A stretch of 64,000 bases of DNA from Bifidobacterium aquikefiri. GTDB lineage: Bacteria; Actinomycetota; Actinomycetes; Actinomycetales; Bifidobacteriaceae. Both the position numbers and the translations under genes were made by a program. The stretch lies in assembly GCF_002259795.1 (NCBI RefSeq), contig NZ_MWXA01000001.1, forward strand, positions 112,600 to 176,599. The letters run 5' to 3'. This document shows positions 25,007 to 33,253 of this stretch, one piece after another (the stretch's first letter is position 1; the number at the start of each line of letters is the position of its first letter). The notes beneath the pieces are model-generated. The model searched no databases. It saw nothing but the letters and a program-made list of their open reading frames with translations, and had not been told where the DNA came from.

Positions 25007-26365
25007 TCAGACCTCTTGTTTGGCGGCCTCCACATTGTTGCTCGAGCCTGTCAATGGGTTCGCAGGCCCAATGTTCTGCCTGCGGCGTACCTGTACCGTT
25101 TCGATTCGTCTTCCCTCAACCTGTGTGACGACCATGTCATAGCCATCATCAGAGTGCAGAATCTCACCGATCTGACCCATCTTTCCGGTATGCGCAAGAA
25201 AGTATCCGGCGACGGTTTCGTAAGGTCCATCTTCGAGTTCAATGCCGGTGACATCCGCAAAGTCCTCGATGGTCATGCCGCCGTCAATCGTGGCGATTCC
25301 GTTGACGAACGCGGTCTGTTTCTGCCGAGGTCCCCCCGGTGTTTCAGGCAGATCATATTCATCGCGGATATCACCGACCAGCTCTTCTGTCATGTCTTCA
25401 AGCGTGACAATTCCGTCTGTGCCACCGTATTCATCGATGACTACGGCGAGGTGAATGCCGCGTTTGCGTAGCATTTCCAAACTGGGAAGCAACTTCGAAG
25501 TGCCCGGCAGCGATATACCATCTCGGGTCACGTCGGCAACGGTCTTGGCACTCGAATCGCGAACATCGAGTAGGTCGCGAACATGTACGAAACCGAGCAC
25601 ATCGTCAAAATCCTTGCCTTTCACCGGATAGCGTGAATAGGGCTCGTTGCGTACGAAGATTGCGGCATCATGCAGTGACATGTCAGCGTCAAGGAAGGTG
25701 ACATCAGCGCGTGGTCGCATGACTTCGGCGACAATCGTTTCGGAGGCATCGAAGACATCGTCGAGAATGGTGCGTTCGTCCTTGCTTAAATGCGTATTGC
25801 TTGAGACAAGAACCCTGAGCTCGTCATCGCTGACCTGTGTGTTGGTCTGCTGCGGATCGAAGCCCAGCAGTCTCACGATGCCATTCGTATTCTTGCCAAT
25901 AAGCCAGATCAGTGGCCTGCACACCGCAGAGAAAACATGAATGGCAGGAACGGTTGCACGTGCAATCTGTTCGGTGCGTTGCATGGCGATACGCTTCGGA
26001 ACCATCTCAGATATCACGTTGGAGAAATATGAAATGATCAGAGTCAGAACAACCGTCGTCAATGGTGATGCCACATTGCTGGGCATGCCCCATGAGATCA
26101 GCAGCGGCACTATTTGCGGTGCAAGCGATGATGCGCCGAACGATACGGAGAGAAATCCAGAAAGGGTGACGCCAATCTGCACCGTGGAAAGAAATGTATT
26201 TGGATCGCGTGCAATTTTGCCCACTCTTGCGCCCTTGGCATCTTCCTGCTCCATTTGCTCAATCTGCGAGCCACGCAGCGACACCAAAGCCAGCTCCGTA
26301 CCTGAAAATACGGAGCCGATGATGAGAAATACAAAGATCAGCACGATATTAAGCCACAACGACAT
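25007..26365 (-). CDS. CNNM/CorC-family membrane protein (HlyC/CorC type)
   Basis: 452 residues. An N-terminal DUF21 domain has about four membrane helices (1-185; FSGTELALVSL is characteristic), followed by a CBS pair (about 210-330; AIFVRNEPYSRYPV, LAVVIDEYGGTDGIVTLED) and a C-terminal CorC_HlyC domain (345-435). These proteins take part in Mg2+ or Co2+ efflux. TTGGAG precedes the start. It is 107 bases downstream of the carbonic anhydrase gene, so it might share a transcript. Confidence 0.9.
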   Translation of the reverse strand: MSLWLNIVLIFVFLIIGSVFSGTELALVSLRGSQIEQMEQEDAKGARVGKIARDPNTFLSTVQIGVTLSGFLSVSFGASSLAPQIVPLLISWGMPSNVASPLTTVVLTLIISYFSNVISEMVPKRIAMQRTEQIARATVPAIHVFSAVCRPLIWLIGKNTNGIVRLLGFDPQQTNTQVSDDELRVLVSSNTHLSKDERTILDDVFDASETIVAEVMRPRADVTFLDADMSLHDAAIFVRNEPYSRYPVKGKDFDDVLGFVHVRDLLDVRDSSAKTVADVTRDGISLPGTSKLLPSLEMLRKRGIHLAVVIDEYGGTDGIVTLEDMTEELVGDIRDEYDLPETPGGPRQKQTAFVNGIATIDGGMTIEDFADVTGIELEDGPYETVAGYFLAHTGKMGQIGEILHSDDGYDMVVTQVEGRRIETVQVRRRQNIGPANPLTGSSNNVEAAKQEV

Positions 26366-26461
26366 ATCTCCAATTTACGTTGAACAGCCGTCAATTGCAC
26401 GCTGTGCACCTCTGTGAGCGAAGAAATACGGAGTGGCGCAATGATGCGTTGCCAGGCCACG

Positions 26462-26482
26462 CTCCTTCACTCTTAGAAGGAG
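26462..26482 (-). terminator. Hairpin with the carbonic anhydrase stop codon in its loop
   Basis: Perfect 7-bp arms (26462-26468 and 26476-26482) enclose the TAA stop (26473-26475). One arm is the last codons of the gene. No T-run follows, so it may be weak. Confidence 0.4.
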
Positions 26483-27159
26483 AGCACCTCAACCTTGCCA
26501 GTGGTGAGCAGGTAACGGGCTCCAACCATCGAAACCCTGCCGCTTGCAATGGCTGATTGAATGATGCTTGAGCTCGAGACCAGATGTTCAATCGTCCTAG
26601 CGATATGCACACGCTCGAAATCGTCGGTCGTGGTCAGATCTGCTGCCTGTGCGGCAAGGATGGAAGCTCCGACCTGGCGAACGACGATTGAGTCGGAAAC
26701 CAGCTCGGCGGTGTCATTGTCTTCGGAGAACCCTGCCCTCAACGATTCATCGGCATGCAAAGCCGCCAGAGCCGATTGAACGGCCCCGCAATGCTCATGA
26801 CCCATGACGACCAGCAGACTCACATGAAGGGATTCGATCGCGAACTCCAACGATGCCTGTACTGCGTCGTCAATGATTTCGCCTGCCGTTCGAATCGTGA
26901 ACAGATCACCCAGTCCTTCGTCAAATATGATTTCCGGGGGCACTCGCGAATCAGAGCACGAGAGCACCGCAGCATCTGGACTCTGCCCGTCGACAAGACC
27001 TTCACGAGTTTCCTTGTCCTGCCAAGGGTGTTCGGCCTCACCTTGTGCAAAACGTCTGTTGCCAGCAAGCATGCGACTCCACGTCACCGTAGCGGTGCTT
27101 TCTTCGCGCTGTTCAACTTTATTCGCCTCAACATTGTGTTTTCCATCTGTATTGACCAC
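26473..27159 (-). CDS. Beta-class carbonic anhydrase
   Basis: 228 residues from GTG 27159 (GGGGG upstream). Zinc ligands and the Asp-Arg dyad: CSDSRVPPE (Cys, Asp, Arg) and GHEHCGAV (His, Cys). It turns CO2 into bicarbonate, which capnophilic and acid-producing bacteria need for carboxylations. Length is usual. Confidence 0.93.
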   Translation of the reverse strand: MVNTDGKHNVEANKVEQREESTATVTWSRMLAGNRRFAQGEAEHPWQDKETREGLVDGQSPDAAVLSCSDSRVPPEIIFDEGLGDLFTIRTAGEIIDDAVQASLEFAIESLHVSLLVVMGHEHCGAVQSALAALHADESLRAGFSEDNDTAELVSDSIVVRQVGASILAAQAADLTTTDDFERVHIARTIEHLVSSSSIIQSAIASGRVSMVGARYLLTTGKVEVLSF

Positions 27160-27624
27160 AACCGCCCCCTTGTTAGCTGTGACAATCCTACAGTCACACT
27201 ATGGCGGCTGATCGCGCTTTCGCATATGACGCAATGCAGAGTGTGACGATATAGGCATTGAGCGGATGGGGATGTCTATCGCAATAGGTAAGTGCGAAGA
27301 TGCGTTCCAAATCTGCAATCAGACGATGACGTGCAGGTGACGAATGTTGACCTGGACCCCCCCAGCAAGAGATTCATGCCGTATCCAATGTGTGACTGGT
27401 TCGTAAGTGTCGTGGAGCTGTTGAGAAAGCCAATGTGGTGTTCGTGGCTTTCGCCAAGCTTTGGGATTGCAACAGGCAGTAACGGCACATAAGTTTTTCG
27501 TATACTGCAGAACTTGTTTTCACATCGAGAACGCTGCTAGTTTGTTGCTTCATCACCCAGGATATGACGTGCTTGGTAGTCGAGTGAAGATGACGATTGA
27601 CGAGAAAAGCAAGAAGGTTCCACG
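27160..27624. promoter_or_regulatory. Long leader region before the Cys/Met enzyme gene
   Basis: 465 bases without a gene, between divergent genes. It has a perfect 8-bp hairpin (27425-27432 with 27445-27452) and a TATACT at 27501-27506 facing right that could be a -10. A seven-C run is at 27357-27363. No known riboswitch was recognised. Confidence 0.4.
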
Positions 27625-28821
27625 ATGACACAATTTGCAACTCAACTGGTGCATGGTGTCGAGGTTCACGACAATGAGACAGGTGCCGTGAATCCGCCCA
27701 TCTACAATTCATCGACCTATGCGTTCAGCTCCGTAGATGAAGCTCCTCGATGGGATTATGCCCGTTCAGGCAATCCGACTCGTGAATTCTTGGAGCGGCA
27801 GATCGCGCAGCTCGAGCATGGATTCCAAGGCTTTGCATTCTCTTCCGGTCTGGCAGCGATTCATGCAACACTATCGGTGTTCTCTCCAGGTGACCGCATC
27901 GTGGTAGGAGCGAATATCTATGGTGGCACCTATTCACAGATTCATGAGCATTTCGATCGTTGGGGACTCGATTTTGCTCCAGTCGATACACAGGATCTGG
28001 AAGCCGTCGAGCGTGCACTGCAGCTCGTGCCAACGCAGGCTTTGTATATCGAAACGCTCACCAATCCTGTATTGCAGGTCAATGACGTTGCAGCGCTCGC
28101 AAGCTTGGCTCATCGATATGGTGCAGTTCTTATCGTTGACAACACCTTCGTGACACCATATCTGCAACAGCCACTCGACTTGGGCGCTGACATCGTGCTT
28201 CATTCGGCGACCAAGTATCTTGCCGGCCATTCTGACGTTATTGCTGGTCTGGCTGTGGCAAAAAGCGAATCGATTGCGCATCGTCTGTATTTTGCGCTGA
28301 ACCGTCTTGGCGGGGCACTGCCGCCTGCAGAGTGCGATTCGGTGCGTAAGGGCCTGCAAACACTGGCGTTGCGTATGGATAGGCAACAGAGCAATGCATC
28401 ACCGATTGCGCGTTATCTGCTTGCACATCCGCTCATAAGCGTCGTGCACTATCCGGGAGCCAGTGAGGCTGGCAAGGCTTTGCTCGAGTCGAAAGGTCTG
28501 CGCGGAGCTGGTGGCGTGCTCTCGTTTGAGGTGAAGCGAGGAGTGGATCCCAGCATTGTGGTCAACAATCTTAAGATTTTCCGTCTAGCGGTGAGCCTTG
28601 GCGCGGTTGAGAGTCTCGCCGAATTACCCTGTAGAATGACACATTTCGAGATTCCACGGGAGGAACGTCTCAAGCTGGGGATCAGCGATGAACTTATTCG
28701 GCTCGCAATCGGCATAGAAGACGTGCATGATCTTCTTGCAGATCTGGAGCAAGCTTTCACTCTCGCTGCAAAATCCGAAAGACCCAGCCCTCGCCAAAAC
28801 CGCGTGAGCACTCGGGCGTAG
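27625..28821 (+). CDS. PLP-dependent Cys/Met metabolism enzyme (O-acetylhomoserine/cystathionine type)
   Basis: 398 residues. YARSGNPTREFLE (cofactor phosphate and Arg), YGGTYSQI and SATKYLAGHSDVIAG with the PLP lysine are family signatures (fold type I, trans-sulphuration family). The C-terminus has SLGAVESLAELPCRMTH. It may be cystathionine gamma-synthase, beta-lyase or gamma-lyase; sequence alone does not decide. GAAGG precedes the ATG. Confidence 0.9.
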   Translation: MTQFATQLVHGVEVHDNETGAVNPPIYNSSTYAFSSVDEAPRWDYARSGNPTREFLERQIAQLEHGFQGFAFSSGLAAIHATLSVFSPGDRIVVGANIYGGTYSQIHEHFDRWGLDFAPVDTQDLEAVERALQLVPTQALYIETLTNPVLQVNDVAALASLAHRYGAVLIVDNTFVTPYLQQPLDLGADIVLHSATKYLAGHSDVIAGLAVAKSESIAHRLYFALNRLGGALPPAECDSVRKGLQTLALRMDRQQSNASPIARYLLAHPLISVVHYPGASEAGKALLESKGLRGAGGVLSFEVKRGVDPSIVVNNLKIFRLAVSLGAVESLAELPCRMTHFEIPREERLKLGISDELIRLAIGIEDVHDLLADLEQAFTLAAKSERPSPRQNRVSTRA

Positions 28822-28909
28822 TCAGAAGGTGCCAATCAATTTCGTATAGAGAAGTCCGGTCTCAGATTCCTGCTCAGGCCATGACGGCTGAATAATTGCA
28901 TCCCGTACG

Positions 28910-30295
28910 CTAGAACGATTGAGGTGGCTTGTTGTGGTGTGCGGTGGTCTTGGCAAGATTTGAAGTTGCCACGCCAAGGCTGGTCGCCATGCCGAGCGGA
29001 CCGAGAGCCACGATTGGAAGGTGACTCACCTCCATCACCATCATCAAGGCCATCAATGGTGCGCGCTGCGAGGCCGAGAGCAGAGCGACGGCTCCGACCA
29101 TGGCACACTGCCATAGCGGTGTGCCAGGAATCCAGTAATTCCAAGCAATGCCGAGAATGGCACCAAGCGCTGCACCTATGCCAATGGAGGGTGTCAGGGT
29201 GCCGCCAGAAGCACCAGCCTTGAGTGTGAATGTGGTAAGCAACGCCTTTGCGCAGGCGAGAACAGCCAAAGCGATGACTACTGTCACTCCTGAGTTCTCT
29301 GCCGAATAATTCATCGCTGTCTGGGCAAGTGCCCTCCCATTGCCCATGACCTCAGGGCCCCAGAGAGCTACGACTCCTGTCAGCAGTGCAACCAGCGGAA
29401 GTTGCCAAAGAATATGCATGCCTGTGGTTTTTTTCGTTTCTGCCCAAGAGGATGCGCGAGAGAAGTAGCCTCCGGCAATGCCTATCAGTGGAGATGCAAC
29501 GATGGAGAATGCAAGGATCTGCCACGAGAATGGCGAATTGGGCACGGCATAATATGCATCGGTGCCATGAATGAGTCCTCCGACATACGACGCAATCGAT
29601 GACATTGCCAGACTGACCGCGACTGTCTCTGCATTCACGCGCTTCAGAAGGATTTCGACGCTGAAAAGCGCTCCAGTCAATGGAGAAATATAGACTCCAG
29701 CAAATCCTGCCCCGGCTGCGGCTGCGACAAGCAACTCTCGATCCTCGCTTGGCAATCCCCACCTATGCATCAGTTGGAACCAAAGGCCACCGAACAATGC
29801 TCCAGCTTCTCGTGGTGCAACTTCTCGACCGACCGATCCACCGGTTCCGACCAGAAATATCTGAGTGACCACATGTACGATGGTCTGCCAGAAAGGCATC
29901 TGCGCACCCTTGACCGACTTCTTGACCGAGGGAACATGCCTGGCCTTATTGCGTAGTAGCCACCAAATAACTGCGGCGATAATGCCACCAATGGTCAATG
30001 AAATGAATCTTCGCCAACGATTGACGTTAAATGCGCCAGGCATTGAGGAACTTTCAACGAAGCCGAGAAAGAAATTTTCGACGACCTTGAGCAATAACGA
30101 CAAGAGTCCTGAAGACACTCCTGCCACTATTCCCAAAACGAGGGTTGAGATGATAAGTATGAAGGTTCTTTGTTTGGATATCGATTTTTTTGAACCTAGG
30201 TCCGTGATTGTGGATTCTCCTGAATGTGACTGTGACTGTGACTGGGCATGTGAAGCATTTTGCATGGTGTTATCTATGTGATCGTGGGTTTTCAT
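28910..30295 (-). CDS. ClC-family chloride channel or H+/Cl- antiporter
   Basis: 461 residues with about ten or more membrane helices. GTGGSVGREVAPREAGALFGG is the ClC selectivity segment; the Glu in GRE is the gating residue. KAGASGGTLTPSIGIGAALG is the second filter segment. The Ser/Gln-rich N-terminus is short. It starts 19 bases after the histidine phosphatase stop, probably one transcript, without a clear ribosome site. Confidence 0.88.
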   Translation of the reverse strand: MKTHDHIDNTMQNASHAQSQSQSHSGESTITDLGSKKSISKQRTFILIISTLVLGIVAGVSSGLLSLLLKVVENFFLGFVESSSMPGAFNVNRWRRFISLTIGGIIAAVIWWLLRNKARHVPSVKKSVKGAQMPFWQTIVHVVTQIFLVGTGGSVGREVAPREAGALFGGLWFQLMHRWGLPSEDRELLVAAAAGAGFAGVYISPLTGALFSVEILLKRVNAETVAVSLAMSSIASYVGGLIHGTDAYYAVPNSPFSWQILAFSIVASPLIGIAGGYFSRASSWAETKKTTGMHILWQLPLVALLTGVVALWGPEVMGNGRALAQTAMNYSAENSGVTVVIALAVLACAKALLTTFTLKAGASGGTLTPSIGIGAALGAILGIAWNYWIPGTPLWQCAMVGAVALLSASQRAPLMALMMVMEVSHLPIVALGPLGMATSLGVATSNLAKTTAHHNKPPQSF

Positions 30296-30314
30296 TGTTG
30301 GGAATATGTAAGAA

Positions 30315-31043
30315 TCAGATCGTTGCCTTCAGCGGTGTGATGTCGTGCCAATCGCCTGTAGAGGCTATGGCCGGCCCACGATTGTATTCGGATAGGCGCC
30401 ATTTCAGATGCTCCCCATCGTCGTTGCAAAAATGCAGCGGTATCAACCGTGCCCAGTGCGCATTTCTCATGCCAACCAATGACGTGCATGGAGGGATGCT
30501 ATGAATACCTAAAACTGTGTGTAACAAGGTTTCTATCAATGTTCCGTGAGCAAAGATGAACAGATTTGTATCTGCCCCCGCTGAAGTAGCCCACCGTTGC
30601 AACGCGGAGGCACCGCGTTTGCCAACGTCTTCGAGTGGTTCGGCATGGTGCTTCAGCTCACCGCCGTCCAGACTCTGCCAGAGTTTGAAATCCTCTGGCC
30701 ATTTCGACTGAATCTCGTCTCGGGACATGCCTTCCCAATCTCCGTAGCTGCGTTCACGGAAAGCCGGATCCGTATGCACCTCAAGATTGAGCGGATCAGC
30801 AAATTGGTGTGCAGTATCGAGTGCACGGTTGAGGTCGGAGCTGACAACCAGCTGTTTCGGAACCTCGTGGGCATGTTCGACATAGAGTGTGTTCAATGCA
30901 CGTGCTGTCTGCGTTACCTGCCAGAGTCCATCCTTGTCGAGAGGCTGTTCGATTTGACCTTGAAGTCTATGCTGCGCATTGAAACCTGTGCGACCGTGAC
31001 GAACAAGAATAATCGAATTGACCGTCTGTATGCTGTCTGCCAT
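30315..31043 (-). CDS. Histidine phosphatase (phosphoglycerate mutase) family protein
   Basis: 242 residues. ILVRHGRTGFNAQHRLQGQ carries the catalytic His and Arg, FRERSYGDWEG the acid Glu and FAHGTLIETLL the second His. Likely a phosphatase; the substrate is not set. AAAGGACAGG precedes the ATG. Confidence 0.88.
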   Translation of the reverse strand: MADSIQTVNSIILVRHGRTGFNAQHRLQGQIEQPLDKDGLWQVTQTARALNTLYVEHAHEVPKQLVVSSDLNRALDTAHQFADPLNLEVHTDPAFRERSYGDWEGMSRDEIQSKWPEDFKLWQSLDGGELKHHAEPLEDVGKRGASALQRWATSAGADTNLFIFAHGTLIETLLHTVLGIHSIPPCTSLVGMRNAHWARLIPLHFCNDDGEHLKWRLSEYNRGPAIASTGDWHDITPLKATI

Positions 31044-31343
31044 ACCTGTCCTTTTCTATTGAGCTCATGCTTTCATTTCTCGCAGTCGCGCCAAAGAGTC
31101 CAACCATTTCACAATCATTCCACAATCATTCCCCAATCAGAATAAACCGGTAGCTAAACGTCTTGTGTTACCTGTGTGAATACATGATTCATAATTGCAA
31201 GATACACGCGGTGGTGTCTCCGTGATGCATGCCCGATTCCAGACGATGGGCGGGGCGAATGGCGGTAGCGAATAAATTTCAGAAAACTTTCAGCATTCAC
31301 TACGATTTTGTCAAGGTCGGGATGGTTAGGTTATACCTGTCGA

Positions 31344-31440
31344 TGGAAAGCAGCAAGACATCGAACAAGAGATTTTTCTCCTGATAATTGAATTCTTCTT
31401 CTCTCTCCTTTCTTCCCGGCGGTTACCCCGCCGGGTTTTT
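31344..31440 (+). ncRNA. Candidate small RNA or transcription attenuator
   Basis: Between a good promoter and an intrinsic terminator lies about 95 bases with no reading frame of note. A 5-bp CGATG/CATCG stem and a short GAGA/TCTC stem lie inside. It could be a free sRNA or a leader whose terminator controls the membrane-protein gene that starts 99 bases further on. Confidence 0.4.
31415..31440 (+). terminator. Strong intrinsic terminator
   Basis: A perfect 8-bp GC stem (31415-31422 with 31428-31435), 5-base loop, and five Ts, followed by GC and four more Ts. Confidence 0.85.
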
Positions 31441-31538
31441 GCTTTTCGGATTAGGATTGTGCCCTGAGATGGCTCAAGGACGTAAAGTCTTAAGATGAGT
31501 CGATATATGGTGTGGTTCAACAAGGTGTGGGAGAGCGG

Positions 31539-32330
31539 ATGAGAGACGAACAAGGCAGGGCTTCAGCCAGTGGTGTGCCGCAAGAGCAGCAGTATTCTTA
31601 CAATGAACCCGAGTCGGAGTATGAGCCACCCCGCTCGCGTGCTGCATCGGCGTTAGGCGCGACCGCAGCAGTTCTTGGACTTATTGCAGTCATCTGTTCT
31701 CTACTATTCATCACAAGAACCATAGCGCCGGCATCCCTCAAGTTCAGCGACGTACTATCCTTGTCAAACCTTGAATGGTGCTCGTTCGTTTTCAGTATTC
31801 TTGCTTTGATTCTCGTCATTGCCGCCAAGATTTCACACAGACGGGCAATGGAAGATGGCAGAAGAGGCACCTGGGGAATTATCGGAATCATTCTGGCGCT
31901 ATTGATCACGGTCTGTGGTCTGCTGATTGGCAATCTTTTCCCTCAAGGTGTGATCCAGCCTTCCGTCTCCGAAAATGCTCCCGTTTCAAGCAGCAAGACA
32001 ATGCGCAAGGGTATTGAGAGCTCAGTTGGGTCATGCACCGGGGGCTGGCAGTCATTGAGTACAAGTTCATATCCAGGTCTGACGCTCGCGGAGCTGTGTA
32101 AGGACCCAAGAATGGCATATGTCACCTTTGAGAATCCGACCATGGCGAGCCTTGAACGAGGAGCGGTCAATTCGAAGATTTCCGACATGCTCGAGGAATA
32201 TTCGGATAACGGCAAAGCACAGGGTGATTGGCGCACCCTGAATGGAAAGATGTGGCTCGTGTTTGGTGAGAAGGCCAACATTGAAAAATTGCAGAAATCG
32301 TGGGGTGGCACCATCGACACCGTTGAATGA
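31539..32330 (+). CDS. Three-helix membrane protein with external domain, hypothetical
   Basis: 263 residues from ATG 31539 (GGGAG upstream; an earlier in-frame start at 31512 has none). A polar N-terminus of about 40 residues is followed by three hydrophobic segments (about 45-65, 80-100, 115-140). The external part of about 115 residues has two cysteines, and its end (WLVFGEKANIEKLQKSWGG) looks like a small alpha/beta domain. The helix set resembles DUF4190-like proteins. Function unknown. Confidence 0.75.
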   Translation: MRDEQGRASASGVPQEQQYSYNEPESEYEPPRSRAASALGATAAVLGLIAVICSLLFITRTIAPASLKFSDVLSLSNLEWCSFVFSILALILVIAAKISHRRAMEDGRRGTWGIIGIILALLITVCGLLIGNLFPQGVIQPSVSENAPVSSSKTMRKGIESSVGSCTGGWQSLSTSSYPGLTLAELCKDPRMAYVTFENPTMASLERGAVNSKISDMLEEYSDNGKAQGDWRTLNGKMWLVFGEKANIEKLQKSWGGTIDTVE

Positions 32331-32440
32331 CATGGTTCATTCTTTGATGAATCACTTAAGCATGGCTGATTGATTTCTCTCTTGTCTCAATGCTGTGCAA
32401 TTTCATTGCTCGGTGAAGTAAAGAAGCTAAGGTTTGCAAT

Positions 32441-33232
32441 ATGAGTGAAAATATGCACGATGACGACAATCAGGGCAGCGAAGCTGGAGTTTCTGGCACG
32501 AATGCCCTCATTGGAGAAGCTTCAACGGTAATTCCGGGTCATTTTGGCGACCCATTGCAGATAACGCATGCACTGTACTCTAATCGTGATGCTCGGGCCA
32601 ATCCCGCCAAGCCGTTGTTCCTGTTGCTGCATGGATGGGGATCTCGTGAGCGGGATCTGGCCGATCTGATGCAATATATCGCGCCTTTCAACGACTATAT
32701 CGGGCTGCGTGCTCCCCTGGATATGCCTGAGCAATTCGGTCAGTTTGGGGCTCAAGGCTATACATGGTTCCACGATTGCGTTCCAACAGGGTCTCAACTT
32801 GATCGCGATGCATATGCAGCCTCACGGGCCATAGATCAGTGGGTCGAATCAAACATCGCTCCAGAACGAGAAGTCGTTCCCCTCGGTTTCTCTCAAGGGG
32901 GTGTTCTGGCAGTTCATTTGCTTCGTGTGCATCCTGAACGCTATCGTGCTGCGGTGAGTTTGTCTGGCTTTCTGGCACCGAAAGCCATTGCTGCCACAGC
33001 TCCCGCCGATGATCGACTTGCTGCTCTCGAGATTCCTGTCTTCTACGGCTACGGAAAAGCAGACAACATAATTCCCAAATATGAGATTTTTGCTATGGCC
33101 GCGTGGCTTGAGGAACACACATGGTTGAAATCCCGTGGATACCCCGGATTGGATCACGCTGTGAGCCTGGATGAGTTCAATGATATCCGTCAATGGCTCA
33201 GTGACAATAACATCGCCTCTGGAGTGATGTAG
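32441..33232 (+). CDS. Alpha/beta hydrolase (phospholipase/carboxylesterase family)
   Basis: 263 residues. LFLLLHGWGSRERD is the oxyanion segment, PLGFSQGG the nucleophile elbow, and an Asp-then-His pair follows (DNIIPK; GYPGLDHAV). It is like YpfH/esterase D2 small carboxylesterases and cleaves short acyl esters. TAAGG is 9 bases before the ATG. Confidence 0.87.
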   Translation: MSENMHDDDNQGSEAGVSGTNALIGEASTVIPGHFGDPLQITHALYSNRDARANPAKPLFLLLHGWGSRERDLADLMQYIAPFNDYIGLRAPLDMPEQFGQFGAQGYTWFHDCVPTGSQLDRDAYAASRAIDQWVESNIAPEREVVPLGFSQGGVLAVHLLRVHPERYRAAVSLSGFLAPKAIAATAPADDRLAALEIPVFYGYGKADNIIPKYEIFAMAAWLEEHTWLKSRGYPGLDHAVSLDEFNDIRQWLSDNNIASGVM

Positions 33233-33253
33233 CGCCTATGAATCCCACATGCG

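Larger units (their letters stand above)
31044..31538. promoter_or_regulatory. Intergenic region with a promoter-terminator unit
   Basis: 495 bases between divergent genes. The central part is a compact unit: -35 TTGTCA (31308-31313), spacer 18, -10 TATACC (31332-31337), then a hairpin and T-run at 31415-31440. The rest shows nothing recognised. Confidence 0.5.
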
